From NCBI RefSeq assembly GCF_017876595.1, contig NZ_JAGIOG010000001.1, positions 2,542,001-2,606,000 of the forward strand: a stretch of 64,000 nt of DNA. Direction: 5' to 3'. The notes under the pieces were generated by a model. The model had not been told where the DNA came from, ran no database searches, and was given only the letters and a program-made list of their open reading frames with translations. Each line of letters begins with the position of its first letter. Position 1 is the first letter of the stretch. The DNA is from Aeromicrobium fastidiosum. GTDB lineage: Bacteria; Actinomycetota; Actinomycetes; Propionibacteriales; Nocardioidaceae. Both the position numbers and the translations under genes were made by a program. Positions 63,146-64,000 of this stretch are shown in pieces.

Positions 63146-63798
63146 CCGCCGTCTCGCAGGAGTGCTGGCAGTCGGTCGGCGACTGGTTCGACGCGATCTG
63201 CCGGCACGGGTTCGTCATGGGGCTGGCCGACGGATCGCTGCCCGAGGACGTCTTCGCCCGCTACCTGGTCGACGACGCCCACTACCTCGACCGCTACGCG
63301 CGGGTGCTGTCGACGCTGGCGGCACGGGCCCCGGACGTCGCCGGGGTCGAGCTGCTGGCCGGATCCGCGGTGGGGGCCGTCGCCGCGGAGCGTGAGCTGC
63401 ACCGGGCCTACCTGGTCCCTCGTGGCCTCGATCCCGACACGGCGGCCGTGCCCGAGGCGTCACCGACGTGCGTCGCCTACACCGGCTCGCTCGAGGCCGC
63501 CGCGCACGCGGCGCCGTTCGACGTCGCGCTGGCTGCGGTGCTGCCGTGCTTCCGCGTGTACGCCGAGGTCGGACGGCACGTCATGGCGCGCCGTGCGCCG
63601 GGCGACCATCCGTTCGGGGCATGGATCGACGCCTACGCGGCGCCGGAGTTCGACGAGGCGGTCGGCCGCGCCGAGGCCTACCTCGATGCCGTCGCGACTG
63701 ATCGCACCGCGGTCCTGCACGCCTACCGTCGCTCGACCCGCTTCGAGTGGATGTTCTGGGACAGCGCCTGGCGCGGCGAGGCCTGGCCGGTCGCGTAA
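63142..63798 (+). CDS. tenA: TenA family protein (thiaminase II-like)
   Basis: A 218-aa all-helical protein that salvages pyrimidine from thiamine breakdown products. It has the paired pattern RHGFVMGLADGSLPEDVFARYLVDDAHYL, then CVAYTGSLEAAA, CFRVYAEVGRHV and the final FEWMFWDSAW. The catalytic cysteine of TenA is expected near PTCVAYT or LPCFRVY, and both cysteines are present. It closes the thiamine operon by an ATGA overlap. Confidence 0.9.
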   Translation: MTAVSQECWQSVGDWFDAICRHGFVMGLADGSLPEDVFARYLVDDAHYLDRYARVLSTLAARAPDVAGVELLAGSAVGAVAAERELHRAYLVPRGLDPDTAAVPEASPTCVAYTGSLEAAAHAAPFDVALAAVLPCFRVYAEVGRHVMARRAPGDHPFGAWIDAYAAPEFDEAVGRAEAYLDAVATDRTAVLHAYRRSTRFEWMFWDSAWRGEAWPVA

Positions 63799-63875
63799 CA
63801 CGCGGACACAGCCACTTCACGGGCCTTTGTTCCGGGCGTGACCAACCCGAAACATCCGGGGCGCTGACTGGATGC

Positions 63876-64000
63876 ATGACGTTGACCGGATGCTTGACCA
63901 AGAGCGTGTTCGACAGCCACCGTCACATCGGCGCGCTGCCTGCGTACCCGTTCTACGGCGGCCCCGCGATCCGCGCCGACGTCACCGCCAAGGAGACCGT
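63876..64000 (+). CDS. start of a putative amidohydrolase (cut by window end)
   Basis: The first 41 codons contain TKSVFDSHRHIGALPAYPFY. The DSHRHIG segment matches the first metal-binding HxH of amidohydrolase-2 type TIM-barrel enzymes. The ATG at 63876 is the first suitable start, with a GTG at 63906 as alternative. The rest lies outside the window, so function and length are open. Confidence 0.55.
   Translation, partial: MTLTGCLTKSVFDSHRHIGALPAYPFYGGPAIRADVTAKET

Overview
The window is a GC-rich chromosomal core segment from an actinobacterium, most likely a Nocardioidaceae/Aeromicrobium-like organism. This rests on the look of the 16S gene, a GC3-saturated codon pattern, and gene order; no database search was run. 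Two long blocks keep the order familiar from Mycobacterium and Streptomyces chromosomes: tyrS ... tlyA-nadK-recN-steA-steB-pyrG-NUDIX-xerD-parA-scpA-scpB-rluB-tyrA-cmk-plsC-der, and cysteine desulfurase-mnmA-metE-like-ligA ... gatCAB ... ilvD ... ilvB-ilvN-ilvC. I see no prophage, insertion sequence, integron or CRISPR array.

Layout. 1-7016: tyrS, then a complete 16S-23S-5S operon with a promoter, pre-16S and pre-23S processing stems, no spacer tRNA and a strong terminator. 7085-15342: a TPR protein, an SSB paralogue, and a tightly overlapping run of HAD phosphatase, small protein, tlyA, nadK and recN, followed by the SteA/SteB cytokinetic pair. 15483-26285: pyrG, a NUDIX gene and xerD, then an orphan parA with a small ribbon-helix-helix-like partner, the condensin subunits scpA/scpB, rluB, tyrA, cmk, an acyltransferase and der. 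26430-30482: tRNA-Pro(GGG), a LOG protein, a NUDIX gene, an esterase, two divergent S4-domain genes, a small membrane protein and a flavin monooxygenase. 30584-40586: tRNA thiolation (cysteine desulfurase, mnmA), a metE-like gene, ligA and several conserved unknowns. 40619-46649: an atypical thioredoxin-reductase-like protein, a hydrolase, and gatCAB for Gln-tRNA/Asn-tRNA amidation. 46743-56854: more variable genes, including two hydrolase loci (one a remnant), a GT87 mannosyltransferase, a divergent ATP-grasp/SatD locus with an iterated operator, ilvD, a cluster of unknowns, an unusual SDR and a lipoprotein. 57028-60671: ilvBNC behind a ribosome-mediated attenuator. 60831-63798: a TPP riboswitch driving thiM-thiE-thiD-tenA. 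63876 onward: the start of an amidohydrolase.

Many genes overlap their neighbour by 4 bp (ATGA/GTGA), which indicates translational coupling. At the heads of transcription units, a TAnnnT-like hexamer very often ends exactly 6-7 nt before the start codon. That pattern predicts pervasive leaderless transcription, and it settles several start codons.

The most interesting items are: (i) three 17-bp TGAAS-N7-CTTCA palindromes at an exact 28-bp period between the ATP-grasp and SatD genes; (ii) an apparently leaderless MHAHLLVVRD leader peptide with a terminator before ilvB; (iii) two S4-protein genes with overlapping, facing -10 elements and only 22 bp between their starts; (iv) two small intergenic inverted-repeat families whose copies keep fixed lengths but differ in their interiors; (v) a protein of unknown function with a duplicated domain; and (vi) an SDR protein with a four-cysteine module and no catalytic tyrosine.
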